DNA of 44,281 bases, taken from assembly GCA_021162085.1 (NCBI GenBank), contig JAGGZI010000014.1, positions 1 through 44,281 on the forward strand, read 5' to 3'. Position numbers and translations under genes: made by a program. The stretch's first letter is position 1, and each line of letters begins with the position of its first letter. The notes under the pieces are model-generated. The model searched no databases and was not told the DNA's origin. It saw only the letters and a program-made list of their open reading frames with translations. The stretch comes from Candidatus Aenigmatarchaeota archaeon. GTDB lineage: Archaea; Aenigmatarchaeota; Aenigmatarchaeia; PWEA01; JAGHBM01. Below are positions 1 through 9,122 of the stretch, in pieces.

Positions 1-4
1 AGAT

Positions 5-337
5 TTGACCTCGTACGAAAGAAAATTAAACTCTCTCAGAAGAAGATTAGTATCACTGAGAAAGAAGCCATCATCTCAGATAGAGAAAATAAAGAAATTT
101 GATAAAGAAATAAAGAAAATAGAAAGGAAAATAGAAGATGTAGAGAAAAATGCAATAGAACTTGAGAAGGAAACAAAAATAATAGAAAGAAAGATGAAGA
201 AAAAATCCCCCGAAGTCAAGGAGATGAGGAGCGGATTGTCAAAATTTTTCAAAAGAATAGAATTTTTACATAAAAAGAAATCTAAAATAGAGAATAAAAC
301 TAAGAGGATAAAGAAAAAAATTAAAAAGATGAAGTGA
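5..337 (+). CDS. Lys/Glu-rich coiled-coil protein, possibly 5'-truncated by the window edge
   Basis: ORF with heptad-like K/E/I composition; starts at TTG near the window edge; directly upstream of a secretion ATPase gene. Confidence 0.5.
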   Translation: MTSYERKLNSLRRRLVSLRKKPSSQIEKIKKFDKEIKKIERKIEDVEKNAIELEKETKIIERKMKKKSPEVKEMRSGLSKFFKRIEFLHKKKSKIENKTKRIKKKIKKMK

Positions 338-341
338 TCTT

Positions 342-1925
342 ATGCCCAAGTCAAAGGAGAAAGAATATGAAATATCCGCAGATAATGTGAAGGCAATAGT
401 AAGGATATACAGTAAAAAGGAGGACTACGTCCCAACCTATGAGCTCATAAGACCTATCATAAAGGAAGCCACCTCAGCAGTGTTAAACTCCATAAGAGAA
501 AAACTAATAAGGTCCATTGGAATAAGTGGCAGGGAGATACTTGATCCAAAGGTCATAGAGGATATAAGAGAGAGATCTCTTAAGGAAGCGGACAAGCTCA
601 TTGCAGAACACATGCCACACATATCCAAGGAAAAGAGGGACATTCTCGCGGGACAACTTGTTCATGAGATGTTTGGACTTGGAGATATAGAACTCCTTTT
701 AAAGGATGATGACTTAGAAGAAATAGTTATAAACAACTCTGAAGAGCCTGTATGGGTTTATCATAAAGAGTATGGATGGCTGAAAACAAACATAAAACTA
801 AAAAGCGAGGGAGAAATTTACAACTACGCATCCATGATTGGAAGAAGGATTGGAAGGCAAATTACAAACCTAAATCCATTGATGGATGCTCATCTAACGA
901 CTGGGGACAGGGTAAATGCCACGTTGTTTCCCATATCAACACAGGGAAACACAATAACCATAAGAAAGTTTGCAAGAAATCCATGGACAATTGTACACCT
1001 CATAGACCCTGAAATAAAAACATTGTCTCCTGAGGTTGCAGCACTATTGTGGTTATCAATAGAATACGAACTAAATGTGATAATTGCAGGGGGTACCGCA
1101 TCTGGAAAAACATCTTTGCTTAACGCATTAACCCCTTTCATGCCACCAACTCAAAGAATCATATCAATAGAGGATACCAGAGAGCTTCAACTTCCTGAAT
1201 TCCTTCACTGGGTTCCCATGACCACAAGAGAGCCAAATCCTGAAGGAAAGGGAGAAGTCAGCATGCTCGAACTTATGGTGAACTCACTGAGAATGAGACC
1301 TGATAGGATAATAGTTGGTGAAATAAGAAGGCAGAGACAGGCTGAAGTTCTTTTCGAGGCAATGCACACTGGACATTCGGTTTATTCGACCCTTCATGCA
1401 AATACCGCCGATGAAGTTAGGAGAAGAATGATAAATCCACCCATATCATTGCCAGAAAGTATGCTGGAGGCACTGCACCTTACAGTTGTTCAGTTCAGGC
1501 ACAGGAGGCTTGGCATAAGAAGGACATTTGAGGTTGCTGAATTCGTTCCATCAATGAGGCCAGGAGGAAAATCAAAGGTAGATGTTAATGTTCTTTATAG
1601 CTGGGACCCAAGGAAAGACGTTATCGAGAGGGTTAGACCCAATGCTAAACTGAGAGATATAAGCATGAGACTTGTTGACGAAATAAGAATGCACACTGGT
1701 ATGTCAGACAAGGAATTTGAAGATAACATAGAAGAAAAGAAAAAAATACTTCAATGGATGCTAAAGCAAAACATAAAGACCGTTAATACTGTTGGTAAGG
1801 TCATTGCAGATTATTATAGAGATAAAGATTACGTATTGAATCTCGTCAAAAAAAATAAAACACCTAAACAGATATTTGAAAAGAAACTATTGGATGAGAT
1901 GAGAGCAAGAGGATTAATAAAATGA
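342..1925 (+). CDS. Type II/IV secretion system ATPase (archaeal pilus/TadA-FlaI-like)
   Basis: Walker A GGTASGKTSLLNAL, Walker B region RPDRIIVGEIR, His box HTGHSVYSTLHANTADEV. Confidence 0.93.
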   Translation: MPKSKEKEYEISADNVKAIVRIYSKKEDYVPTYELIRPIIKEATSAVLNSIREKLIRSIGISGREILDPKVIEDIRERSLKEADKLIAEHMPHISKEKRDILAGQLVHEMFGLGDIELLLKDDDLEEIVINNSEEPVWVYHKEYGWLKTNIKLKSEGEIYNYASMIGRRIGRQITNLNPLMDAHLTTGDRVNATLFPISTQGNTITIRKFARNPWTIVHLIDPEIKTLSPEVAALLWLSIEYELNVIIAGGTASGKTSLLNALTPFMPPTQRIISIEDTRELQLPEFLHWVPMTTREPNPEGKGEVSMLELMVNSLRMRPDRIIVGEIRRQRQAEVLFEAMHTGHSVYSTLHANTADEVRRRMINPPISLPESMLEALHLTVVQFRHRRLGIRRTFEVAEFVPSMRPGGKSKVDVNVLYSWDPRKDVIERVRPNAKLRDISMRLVDEIRMHTGMSDKEFEDNIEEKKKILQWMLKQNIKTVNTVGKVIADYYRDKDYVLNLVKKNKTPKQIFEKKLLDEMRARGLIK

Positions 1926-1935
1926 GAAGATTAAC

Positions 1936-2811
1936 ATGAAGAGAATACCACTTATCCCTGTTCCTATAGAAAAAGCAAAGAGTATATCGAGAAGACTTAG
2001 ATGGATTAGTAAATCTCTTGTTGTTCTTGTGCCAGGATTGAAGAGAGACCTATATCAAAGTGAAATCAACATCAAGCCAATAGAGTACATGGGAATAGTT
2101 CTATTCTCATCAATCTTTTATTCTGTATTATTGGGAGGACTAACATCACTACTCAGCGTAATCTTCAGGGGGGTATTAGATCCAATGGGTATTATAATTG
2201 GCTTATTCTTTTTCTTTGTCACATTTTATTTTCTGAGCTTTTATCCACACATCATTACGAAGAGAAGAGTTAAGAGCTTGGAGATGAACCTTCTTTTTGT
2301 CCTAAGGCACATCCTCATAGAAGTTAGAAGTGGTATACCCCTGTTCAATGCCATGGTTGGTGTGAGCACGGGATATGGTGAAATATCAAAGGAGTTTGAA
2401 AAAGTTGTAAAGGATGTAACCGGAGGATTGGATGAGGTGGATGCTCTGAATAAGATAGCAGAGAGAAACCCATCAATCTATTTCAGAAGGGCAATATGGC
2501 AAATAGTGAATGCCCTAAAGGCTGGGAGTGACATCGGAGATACACTCGAAGCCATAACGGACGATTTTTCTCAAAAGCAAATTACAGAAATAAAGAGTTA
2601 TGGCCAGCAACTAAACCCATGGACAATGCTGTATATGATAATAGCTGTCATAGTACCCAGCCTTGGTCTGACATTCCTCATAATCCTCTCATCATTTTCT
2701 GGAATTACGATACCAAAAGTTATCTTCTCACTTATATTTGTTGGTTTATTTCTATTTCAGATATTTTTCATGGGATTCATTAAAAGCAAAAGACCTTCAG
2801 TTGTGATTTAA
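1936..2811 (+). CDS. Type II secretion system F family membrane protein (TadB/FlaJ-like)
   Basis: Multi-TM ORF directly after the ATPase; LLFVLRHILIEVRSGIPLFNAM pattern typical of GspF/TadB. Confidence 0.85.
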   Translation: MKRIPLIPVPIEKAKSISRRLRWISKSLVVLVPGLKRDLYQSEINIKPIEYMGIVLFSSIFYSVLLGGLTSLLSVIFRGVLDPMGIIIGLFFFFVTFYFLSFYPHIITKRRVKSLEMNLLFVLRHILIEVRSGIPLFNAMVGVSTGYGEISKEFEKVVKDVTGGLDEVDALNKIAERNPSIYFRRAIWQIVNALKAGSDIGDTLEAITDDFSQKQITEIKSYGQQLNPWTMLYMIIAVIVPSLGLTFLIILSSFSGITIPKVIFSLIFVGLFLFQIFFMGFIKSKRPSVVI

Positions 2812-3801
2812 ATGAGAAGAATATATAGAGTGTTTGGACAATTCGCACCTTACAAGAGATCTTTAAAGAATATACTAAGGTATGCGGGGATAGAAGACAT
2901 TTCATCATTGGAGTTTTCAGGATTTATGATATTGTATTCCTCTATACTTGCCATGATAAGCTTTTTGTTGGGATTGTTCCTATTTGATTTTCTTACTTCT
3001 GTTATTATTGCGATAAGCGCTTTCTTCGGGTTCCAGTTGTTCCTTTACGTCATCTTAAGTCTTGTTGTGGATAGTCGGGCAAGACAAATAGAAGAGGTCT
3101 TACCGGATGCGTTGCAGCTGATGTCCGCCAACATAAGAGCTGGGATGACTCTTGACCGAGCATTGTGGCTTGCAGCAAGGCCTGAGTTTGGGCCTCTGGA
3201 AGAAGAAATAAAAAGGTTTGGAAAGAACGTATTCGGTGGGAAATCCATGATTGATTCCTTAAAGGAGATGGGAACCAGAGTCAGGTCAGATATATTGGAT
3301 AGAACCATAAAGCTCATCCAGGAAGGTATAGAATCCGGTGGAGAGATGGCACATTTGCTTGAAGAAACTGCAGCAGATATAAGAAATATAAAGGCGATGA
3401 AACAGGAGATTAAAAGTAACGTTATGATGTATTCTATGTTCATAATATTCGCATCCGTTATAGGGGCGCCTGTTCTTTTCGCGGTTTCCGTTTATTTCAT
3501 AGAAGTTATAAGTGGTTTGTGGAGTGCTCAGACATCTCAAATAGGAAAAACACCATATTATCAAACAGGTATGATAAAAATGAAAGGCCCTCAAGTATCG
3601 AGTGGTGATATGCTCTTATTTTCTGTGTCATCAATAATACTCACCACAGTATTTGGGGCACTCATAATTGGTTTGATACAAAGTGGTAAAGAAAAAAGAG
3701 GATTGAAGTACATACCATTTCTCACAGGCGGTGCCCTCCTGATTTTCTTTGGAGTTAGATTCGTCATATCGTCCATGTTTAGTAGCTTTTTAGGATTTTA
3801 G
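2812..3801 (+). CDS. Type II secretion system F family membrane protein (TadC-like)
   Basis: EEVLPDALQLMSANIRAGMTLDRALWLAA motif; adjacent to the TadB-like gene. Confidence 0.87.
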   Translation: MRRIYRVFGQFAPYKRSLKNILRYAGIEDISSLEFSGFMILYSSILAMISFLLGLFLFDFLTSVIIAISAFFGFQLFLYVILSLVVDSRARQIEEVLPDALQLMSANIRAGMTLDRALWLAARPEFGPLEEEIKRFGKNVFGGKSMIDSLKEMGTRVRSDILDRTIKLIQEGIESGGEMAHLLEETAADIRNIKAMKQEIKSNVMMYSMFIIFASVIGAPVLFAVSVYFIEVISGLWSAQTSQIGKTPYYQTGMIKMKGPQVSSGDMLLFSVSSIILTTVFGALIIGLIQSGKEKRGLKYIPFLTGGALLIFFGVRFVISSMFSSFLGF

Positions 3802-3854
3802 TTCATTGATAATCTTTATAAATGACTATTCTCTAAATATTCTTAGGTGAAAAC

Positions 3855-4319
3855 ATGTTCGGACGAAAAGGACAATCAGCACTAGAGTACTTGATGACCT
3901 ATGGATGGGCTATATTAATAATAATAGTAGTAGGAGGAGTTCTTTACTACTATGGTGTGTTTTCTCCAGGAAAGATCGTTGGAGAAAGCAAAACAGGATT
4001 CAGCAAAGTCCAGGTAGATACATGGGGAATAGATACTAGCGGCAACTTACAATTAGTACTTGAAAACAGGGTAGGTAGCGATATAAACATAACCCAAATA
4101 GAAGTAAAGTCAGGAACAAAGACAGATACTTATACACCTACAGGTGGTATACCACTAACGGCTGGACAAAGGAGTGATCTTGAAACTGTAACACTAACAA
4201 ACAACAAGCTGAATGCTGGTGACACATATAAATTCGATGTTACAATAACTTACTACTTACAGGATTATGGCCCTGGAACAACGTTCAGAAGTACTGGAAT
4301 GCTGTCAGGAACAGCTTAA
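3855..4319 (+). CDS. Class III signal peptide type IV pilin
   Basis: N-terminus GRKGQSALEYLMTYGWAILIIIVVGGVLYYYG, a typical archaeal class III signal peptide/pilin motif. Confidence 0.93.
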   Translation: MFGRKGQSALEYLMTYGWAILIIIVVGGVLYYYGVFSPGKIVGESKTGFSKVQVDTWGIDTSGNLQLVLENRVGSDINITQIEVKSGTKTDTYTPTGGIPLTAGQRSDLETVTLTNNKLNAGDTYKFDVTITYYLQDYGPGTTFRSTGMLSGTA

Positions 4320-4394
4320 GCAAACTATTTTCCTTTTTTTTATTTTAATTTTCTATTAATTTCTAGCGTTACATAACCCATTTTCGGTGAGAAG

Positions 4395-4532
4395 ATGATT
4401 GGAATATGTAAATCATGTGGGAAAGTTGCCGAGCTTCGCACATGTCCTGTGTGTGGTGCCTTGGTTTGCTCGAATTGCCTCATACCTGGTGATGGCTGCA
4501 AATTGTGTCACAGTAGAAAAACTATAAAATAG
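4395..4532 (+). CDS. Small zinc-finger (CxxC) protein, 45 aa
   Basis: Not in ORF track; ATG..TAG translates MIGICKSCGKVAELRTCPVCGALVCSNCLIPGDGCKLCHSRKTIK. Confidence 0.7.
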   Translation: MIGICKSCGKVAELRTCPVCGALVCSNCLIPGDGCKLCHSRKTIK

Positions 4533-4541
4533 AAAGAAAAA

Positions 4542-4721
4542 TCAGGCATTCTGCTTGTATATATCCATTTTTTCTTCGTCTGTCAATTCAAATGGTGTTC
4601 CATCTAATCCTTTATAAAGTTTATCTAAACCACTGCCATATGTTATTCTTTCCAATATAACCACTTTTTCATCTGGTCCTAAAGAACTACTTCCTAAAAC
4701 AGCATCAACTTCTCTACTCAT
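4542..4721 (-). CDS. Small hypothetical protein, 59 aa
   Basis: Not in ORF track; translates MSREVDAVLGSSSLGPDEKVVILERITYGSGLDKLYKGLDGTPFELTDEEKMDIYKQNA; GGAGGTG RBS-like sequence upstream. Confidence 0.6.
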   Translation of the reverse strand: MSREVDAVLGSSSLGPDEKVVILERITYGSGLDKLYKGLDGTPFELTDEEKMDIYKQNA

Positions 4722-4820
4722 CTCAACACCTCCTTAAAGTATTACTAATATGTAGTTAATACTATATAAAGTTAACTATTTAGTTTTATTGGGTTCAAGG
4801 TATATGTAAGGTGCTGTTTT

Positions 4821-5399
4821 ATGAGGTTTGGAGCGCTTGAAATTCTTACGAATGATGAAGTTTATGAGCCAAGGGGAGATAGCTTTCTTTTAGCTGAATT
4901 TCTCGAAGGGATGAAAGACCTTGGTGATGTTCTGGATATGGGAACTGGCTCTGGTATTCAGGCACTAGTGGCATCAAAAAATGCAAAAAATGTTTTAGGT
5001 GTGGATGTAAACCCTGAAGCTGTGAAACTGGCAAGAAAAAATGCAAAAATAAATGGCATAAGAAACGCCTCCTTTGTGGTAAGCGACCTATTTGAAAACG
5101 TTAAAGAAAAATTTGACCTGATAATCTTCAATCCACCATACTTGCCAGTTGATGACAAAATAAAAGGAGCAGAGCAATGGTCTTGTGGAAAGAATTTAGA
5201 GATCATAAAAAGGTTTGCAAGAGATGCAAAAAATCACCTGAAGGAGAATGGAAATATCCTAATGGTCATATCTTCCATAACTGGCTTGAAAGGGGTTAAA
5301 AAAATTTTTGAAGAATTTGAATTTAAAGTTGAGGCTGTAGGAAAGAAAAAAATTCCATGGGAAACTCTATATATCCTCGAAATAAAAATTAAAAGTTAA
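4821..5399 (+). CDS. HemK/PrmC-like class I SAM-dependent methyltransferase
   Basis: VLDMGTGSGIQAL motif I and FNPPYLPVD (NPPY) motif. Confidence 0.87.
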   Translation: MRFGALEILTNDEVYEPRGDSFLLAEFLEGMKDLGDVLDMGTGSGIQALVASKNAKNVLGVDVNPEAVKLARKNAKINGIRNASFVVSDLFENVKEKFDLIIFNPPYLPVDDKIKGAEQWSCGKNLEIIKRFARDAKNHLKENGNILMVISSITGLKGVKKIFEEFEFKVEAVGKKKIPWETLYILEIKIKS

Positions 5400-5416
5400 A
5401 AATCAATTTATTTCTT

Positions 5417-6244
5417 ATGCCAACGAATCTTCCAGCTGAATGGTACATTGTCAAAGAAGAATACGGCAGAGCCACAGGAAAAGAGAAAATTGAAAAGTTA
5501 AAAAAACTTCTTTCAGTGACACCAACACACAAAGGAGCTGAAAAACTCAGGGCACAACTGAAAAAGAAATTATCTGAGCTGAAAAAGGAGGAAATGAAGA
5601 AAAGAAAATTGAGCAGGAAATCCATGAGCATCCCAAAGGAAGGGTGTGCACGCGTATCAATAATAGGGCTACCAAATTCCGGAAAGTCAACATTTTTGAA
5701 GAAGTTCACAGGTGCAGAACCTAAGATAGCTGAGTACCCTTACACAACAACCAAACCGGAGGTTGGTATGTTCAAGCACAGGGGAATTCTAATACAGATG
5801 ATAGAGATCCCGTCAACGCTCACAAGAGAAGTTCTCTCAATAGCGCACTCATCAGAATTAGTCCTGTTCCTTGTGGGAAAAAACATCGATGAAGCTCAGC
5901 AGTTGAAGGAACTTAGAAAAATAATAGAGAAGGAAAATTTTAAGAGATACATATTCGTCAAGAGTGATATAATGGAGGAAGAGCTATTCAAAAAAATATG
6001 GAAGAAGCTTGATTTGATTAGAATTTACACAAAGGAACATGGAAAGAAAAAAATTGATAATCCTATCATAATGAAAAAAGGCTCAAAGGTGATCGACCTA
6101 TGCAAAAGATTACATAAAGATTTCCTAAGATACTTTAAGTACGCTAAGATAAAAGGACCCTCTGCAAAATTCGATTGGGAGAGAGTTGGGATAGAGCACG
6201 AGCTGGAAGATGGTGACATTGTAGAGATTCATATGAAGGAATAA
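5417..6244 (+). CDS. DRG/OBG-family GTPase with C-terminal TGS-like domain
   Basis: G1 GLPNSGKSTFLKKFTG, YPYTTTKPEVG, C-terminal GIEHELEDGDIVEIHMK. Confidence 0.87.
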   Translation: MPTNLPAEWYIVKEEYGRATGKEKIEKLKKLLSVTPTHKGAEKLRAQLKKKLSELKKEEMKKRKLSRKSMSIPKEGCARVSIIGLPNSGKSTFLKKFTGAEPKIAEYPYTTTKPEVGMFKHRGILIQMIEIPSTLTREVLSIAHSSELVLFLVGKNIDEAQQLKELRKIIEKENFKRYIFVKSDIMEEELFKKIWKKLDLIRIYTKEHGKKKIDNPIIMKKGSKVIDLCKRLHKDFLRYFKYAKIKGPSAKFDWERVGIEHELEDGDIVEIHMKE

Positions 6245-6285
6245 TAAAGTTTTTTATTTATTTGGAAATTGAACATTATTTTAAT

Positions 6286-7275
6286 ATGAAAATAGCATTC
6301 TTTGAGACAAAAAAATGGGAAAGAAACTTCTTGAAAAGAAAATTAAAGAATCATAAAATTAAATTCTTTGAGGAGCGACTGAACCCAGATAATGTGGAAG
6401 AAATAAAGAACTTCGATGTTATATCAGTTTTCATTTATTCTAAAATTAATAAAACAATTCTTCAGAGACTTCCAAAACTGAAGTTAATAACTACAAGGTC
6501 AACCGGATATGACCACATAGACTTAAAAGAATGTAAGAAAAAAGGTATAACCGTTTGCAATGTCCCATTCTACGGTGAGAATACTGTAGCAGAGCATACA
6601 TTTGGCTTGATATTATCTCTTTCAAGAAACATATGCAAGTCATATATAAGGACAATTAATGGAAACTACTCAACCGAAGGCTTAAAGGGATTTGATTTGA
6701 AGGATAAAACACTTGGTGTCATGGGGGCAGGCCATATAGGGCTACATGTCATAAGGATCGCCAAAGGATTTGGAATGAACGTATTGGCATATGATGTAAA
6801 ACAGGATATGTTGCTATCAGAAGTACTTGGCTTCAAGTACGTATCTCTTGGAGAACTTCTTAAAAAGTCAGACATAATAACACTTCATGTTCCTCACAAC
6901 AAATACACACATCATCTCATAAACAGGAAAAATATAAAATTGGTTAAAAGAGGTGCCATACTTATTAACACGTCTCGCGGTGCCGTGGTGGAAACCGAAG
7001 CACTTATAGAAGGGCTAAACAAGAAGATACTGCATGGTGTTGGATTAGATGTCATAGAAGGTGAAGAAGTGATAAAAGAAGAGAAACTTCTCGAGGAGAA
7101 GAAAAGAGAATATATGAAAGACCTTATAAAGAATCAACTCTTGAACAGAGAAAATGTTGTATTCACTCCACATATAGCATTTTACAGCCAAGAGGCTTTA
7201 GAAAGGATTTTAGAGACTACAACAAAAAACATAAATTCCTTCGTCTCAGGCAATCCAGAAAATGTTATTGAGTAG
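6286..7275 (+). CDS. D-2-hydroxyacid dehydrogenase (NAD-dependent)
   Basis: GVMGAGHIGLHVIRIAKGFGMNVLAYD NAD motif, LVKRGAILINTSRGAVVETEAL; start moved to internal ATG 6286 (MKIAFFETKKW). Confidence 0.88.
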   Translation: MKIAFFETKKWERNFLKRKLKNHKIKFFEERLNPDNVEEIKNFDVISVFIYSKINKTILQRLPKLKLITTRSTGYDHIDLKECKKKGITVCNVPFYGENTVAEHTFGLILSLSRNICKSYIRTINGNYSTEGLKGFDLKDKTLGVMGAGHIGLHVIRIAKGFGMNVLAYDVKQDMLLSEVLGFKYVSLGELLKKSDIITLHVPHNKYTHHLINRKNIKLVKRGAILINTSRGAVVETEALIEGLNKKILHGVGLDVIEGEEVIKEEKLLEEKKREYMKDLIKNQLLNRENVVFTPHIAFYSQEALERILETTTKNINSFVSGNPENVIE

Positions 7276-7276
7276 T

Positions 7277-7795
7277 TCACTGCACAGATATATTTGCTTT
7301 CTTCATTATGAATTCTGTCCATCTCTCGGGGTCGCCAACCCCTTCCAACACCATAGATTCTGGATCCCCAGGTGTCTTAAACTTCAAATCTGCAGTACCT
7401 AGGATTCTCTGAGCAAGAGTCCTTTTTGTATGAAAGTAGTCTATGTGATCGTAGGAGACATCCCTTATATCAGTTATAAATATTCCGACTTCCCTGACAA
7501 CTCTATCATCATAGAACACATATTTAATCCTAAATCTTTTAACCTCTGCAATAAAAACGAGAAACATCCCAAAAATAAAAAGTGGTAGGGAAATTGAATG
7601 TATAAACCTCATAGAAGTTAAAGATATGTTGGAGGAACTTACAAGGCCGCTTAAGTAATTGGAAACCAGTTCCCGTGTGGTTAAATTATAGTTAGCTAAT
7701 ATTTTATACAAGAAAGGCACCATTAAGATAAATCCAATGAGATAATACTTGAAAAGTTTTGGCCACAACCTTGAGGGTCTAATTGCAACTTCCAT
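7277..7795 (-). CDS. PH-domain (YdbS-like) membrane protein
   Basis: Two TM segments then YVFYDDRVVREVGIFITDIRDVSYDHIDYFHTKRTLAQRILGTADL. Confidence 0.72.
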   Translation of the reverse strand: MEVAIRPSRLWPKLFKYYLIGFILMVPFLYKILANYNLTTRELVSNYLSGLVSSSNISLTSMRFIHSISLPLFIFGMFLVFIAEVKRFRIKYVFYDDRVVREVGIFITDIRDVSYDHIDYFHTKRTLAQRILGTADLKFKTPGDPESMVLEGVGDPERWTEFIMKKANISVQ

Positions 7796-7889
7796 TCAAA
7801 CCAATAATAATTGGAGTATTTTATTTATAATAATTTTTATTTGGAGATCTCGTACCTGAGTTGTATGTATTCCATCATTTTCCATAATC

Positions 7890-8228
7890 CTAAATAATGC
7901 TAATTGAAAAAATTGTTATAAAGATTATTAAGAATATTAGTATTTCTTTTCTGAACTCCTTTTTGCCTCTGATTAAATCATATGTATAAACTATAAGACA
8001 AGATATTATCTGCCAATAAACCACAAGAACCAGGAGATAAAGTATCACACCAAAAAATGCTCCTATTTGCATATAACTCACCAAATGAATTAGAAAAAAC
8101 ACCTCCATTGTTCTACCGTAAATCATACCCGTAACAGAAAAAAGCAATATTGCTGTAAAAACAATCCCCTTTCTCCAATCAGGTCTTATAAAATCTTTAA
8201 CAAATTTCCAGTCCATATTTAATTTCAT
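7890..8228 (-). CDS. Hypothetical multi-TM membrane protein
   Basis: Hydrophobic ORF; the ORF-track start at 8291 overlaps the tRNA-Met 3' end, so the internal ATG at 8226-8228 is preferred. Confidence 0.5.
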   Translation of the reverse strand: MKLNMDWKFVKDFIRPDWRKGIVFTAILLFSVTGMIYGRTMEVFFLIHLVSYMQIGAFFGVILYLLVLVVYWQIISCLIVYTYDLIRGKKEFRKEILIFLIIFITIFSISII

Positions 8229-8284
8229 TCTTCTTCGAATTATTAAACTTAATTTCTTAAATATTCTTGGTGCCTGGGGTGGGT

Positions 8285-8362
8285 CAACCATTTCCCCAGA
8301 AAACGCTTTGCGTCTTCAAGTTTTGGGAAGTACAGAGACCTTTTTTGAAAAAGGGATCTGTT
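8285..8362 (-). other. tRNA-Met T-loop intron (59/60), 78 nt
   Basis: Splits TTCGAA^...^A; central helix 3 of 4 bp (TTCG/TGGT); hairpin ACAGATCCCTTTTTC/AAAAAAGGTCTCTGT shared with the Ala and Arg introns. Confidence 0.75.
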
Positions 8363-8384
8363 TTCGAACCCACGACCTCTAGAT

Positions 8385-8432
8385 TTCTCACCATATCATA
8401 ATCCTCTCAGACTCATCACTCATAACTTTTGT
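8385..8432 (-). other. tRNA-Met anticodon-loop intron (37/38 region), 48 nt
   Basis: Canonical BHB: central helix CTCA/TGAG, bulges TAA and AAA. Confidence 0.88.
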
Positions 8433-8552
8433 TATGAGTCTAGCGCTCTAACCAACTGAGCTACCCAGGCATCTGAGATTCTAATTAGAGTTTCTTTTCA
8501 TACAACACTTTTCTTTGTGAAAGAAAAGGTTGTTGGTGGACCCGGGGAGATA

Positions 8553-8613
8553 AGGGAAACTTGAAAAGTTTCCAAGTTCTTTCCCTTGAGGCTTTCTTTT
8601 GAAGAAAGGCTCA
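8553..8613 (-). other. tRNA-Ile T-loop intron (59/60), 61 nt
   Basis: Begins GAGCCTTTC..GAAAGCCTCAAGGGAAAGAACTTGG as in the Thr intron; splits TTCAAA^..^T; no convincing BHB central helix. Confidence 0.7.
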
Positions 8614-8635
8614 TTTGAACTCCCGACCTCTACGT

Positions 8636-8676
8636 AGCCCTTTTCCGCATACGCACAGAAGCGTTAACGGAAAATT
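8636..8676 (-). other. tRNA-Ile anticodon-loop intron, 41 nt
   Basis: Lies between CTACGCTGATA and ACGTAG; strong inner helix TTTTCCG/CGGAAAA; BHB relaxed. Confidence 0.78.
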
Positions 8677-8695
8677 TATCAGCGTAGCGCTCTAA

Positions 8696-8776
8696 TTACC
8701 CACACTTTTCTTTTTCTCACAAACTTGACTGAAGTTTCTTTTCCCACAGTCTTTTCTTTGTGAAAGAAAAGCTGTT
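8696..8776 (-). other. tRNA-Ile D-loop intron, 81 nt
   Basis: Removal restores CTCAGCTTGG^TTAGAGC; BHB-like GCTT/GGGT with bulges GGA and AAT. Confidence 0.8.
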
Positions 8777-8949
8777 CCAAGCTGAGCTACGGGTCCATTG
8801 TAAATTAATTTTTATGCAATCTATAAAAAAGTTTCCCTTCCATTCAAGGCAATGTATACTCAAGACCTGAGAAAGAAATAAGGATAAAAATCGATGCCTT
8901 ACTACACACCGACATTTAAAAACAAAAAATTTTGGTGGACTTGTCGGGA

Positions 8950-9100
8950 CTCTCTCGAACCTGCAGGGGGCAAGCCCCCTTCAGTTTTACGGTATTCCTG
9001 ATATCTTCCCTTCCTTTTAAAATTGGCAAACTTTCAGTTTGCCCAAAATTGTTTCTTTGGGAAATACAAAAACCTTTCTTTCAAAAGAAAGGGATTTGTC
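8950..9100 (-). other. tRNA-Ala T-loop intron (59/60), 151 nt
   Basis: Splits TTCAAA^G..AG^TCCCGA; near-identical 130-bp block shared with tRNA-Arg; central helix 3 of 4 bp. Confidence 0.83.
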
Positions 9101-9122
9101 TTTGAACCCGAGACCTCCGCCG

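Larger units (their letters stand above)
8268..8470 (-). tRNA. tRNA-Met(CAT), probably elongator; two introns; CCA encoded
   Basis: Acceptor GCCTGGG/CCCAGGC, anticodon stem CTAGA/TCTAG with loop CTCATAA, T-stem GTGGG/CCCAC; removing 48 and 78 nt leaves 77 nt. Confidence 0.9.
8536..8796 (-). tRNA. tRNA-Ile(GAT) with three introns; CCA encoded
   Basis: Acceptor GGACCCG/CGGGTCC, anticodon stem CTACG/CGTAG loop CTGATAA, T-stem GGGAG/CTCCC; 261 minus (81+41+61) gives 78 nt. Confidence 0.88.

Noticed and set aside
890-1141. Antisense ORF inside the secretion ATPase gene, and similar shadow ORFs elsewhere in the track
   Set aside because: Fully contained opposite a well-supported CDS with no motifs
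8385-8432. C/D box guide RNA inside the tRNA-Met intron (GTGATGA and CTGA present)
   Set aside because: The boxes are only 2 nt apart with no guide-length spacer; not a plausible C/D sRNA
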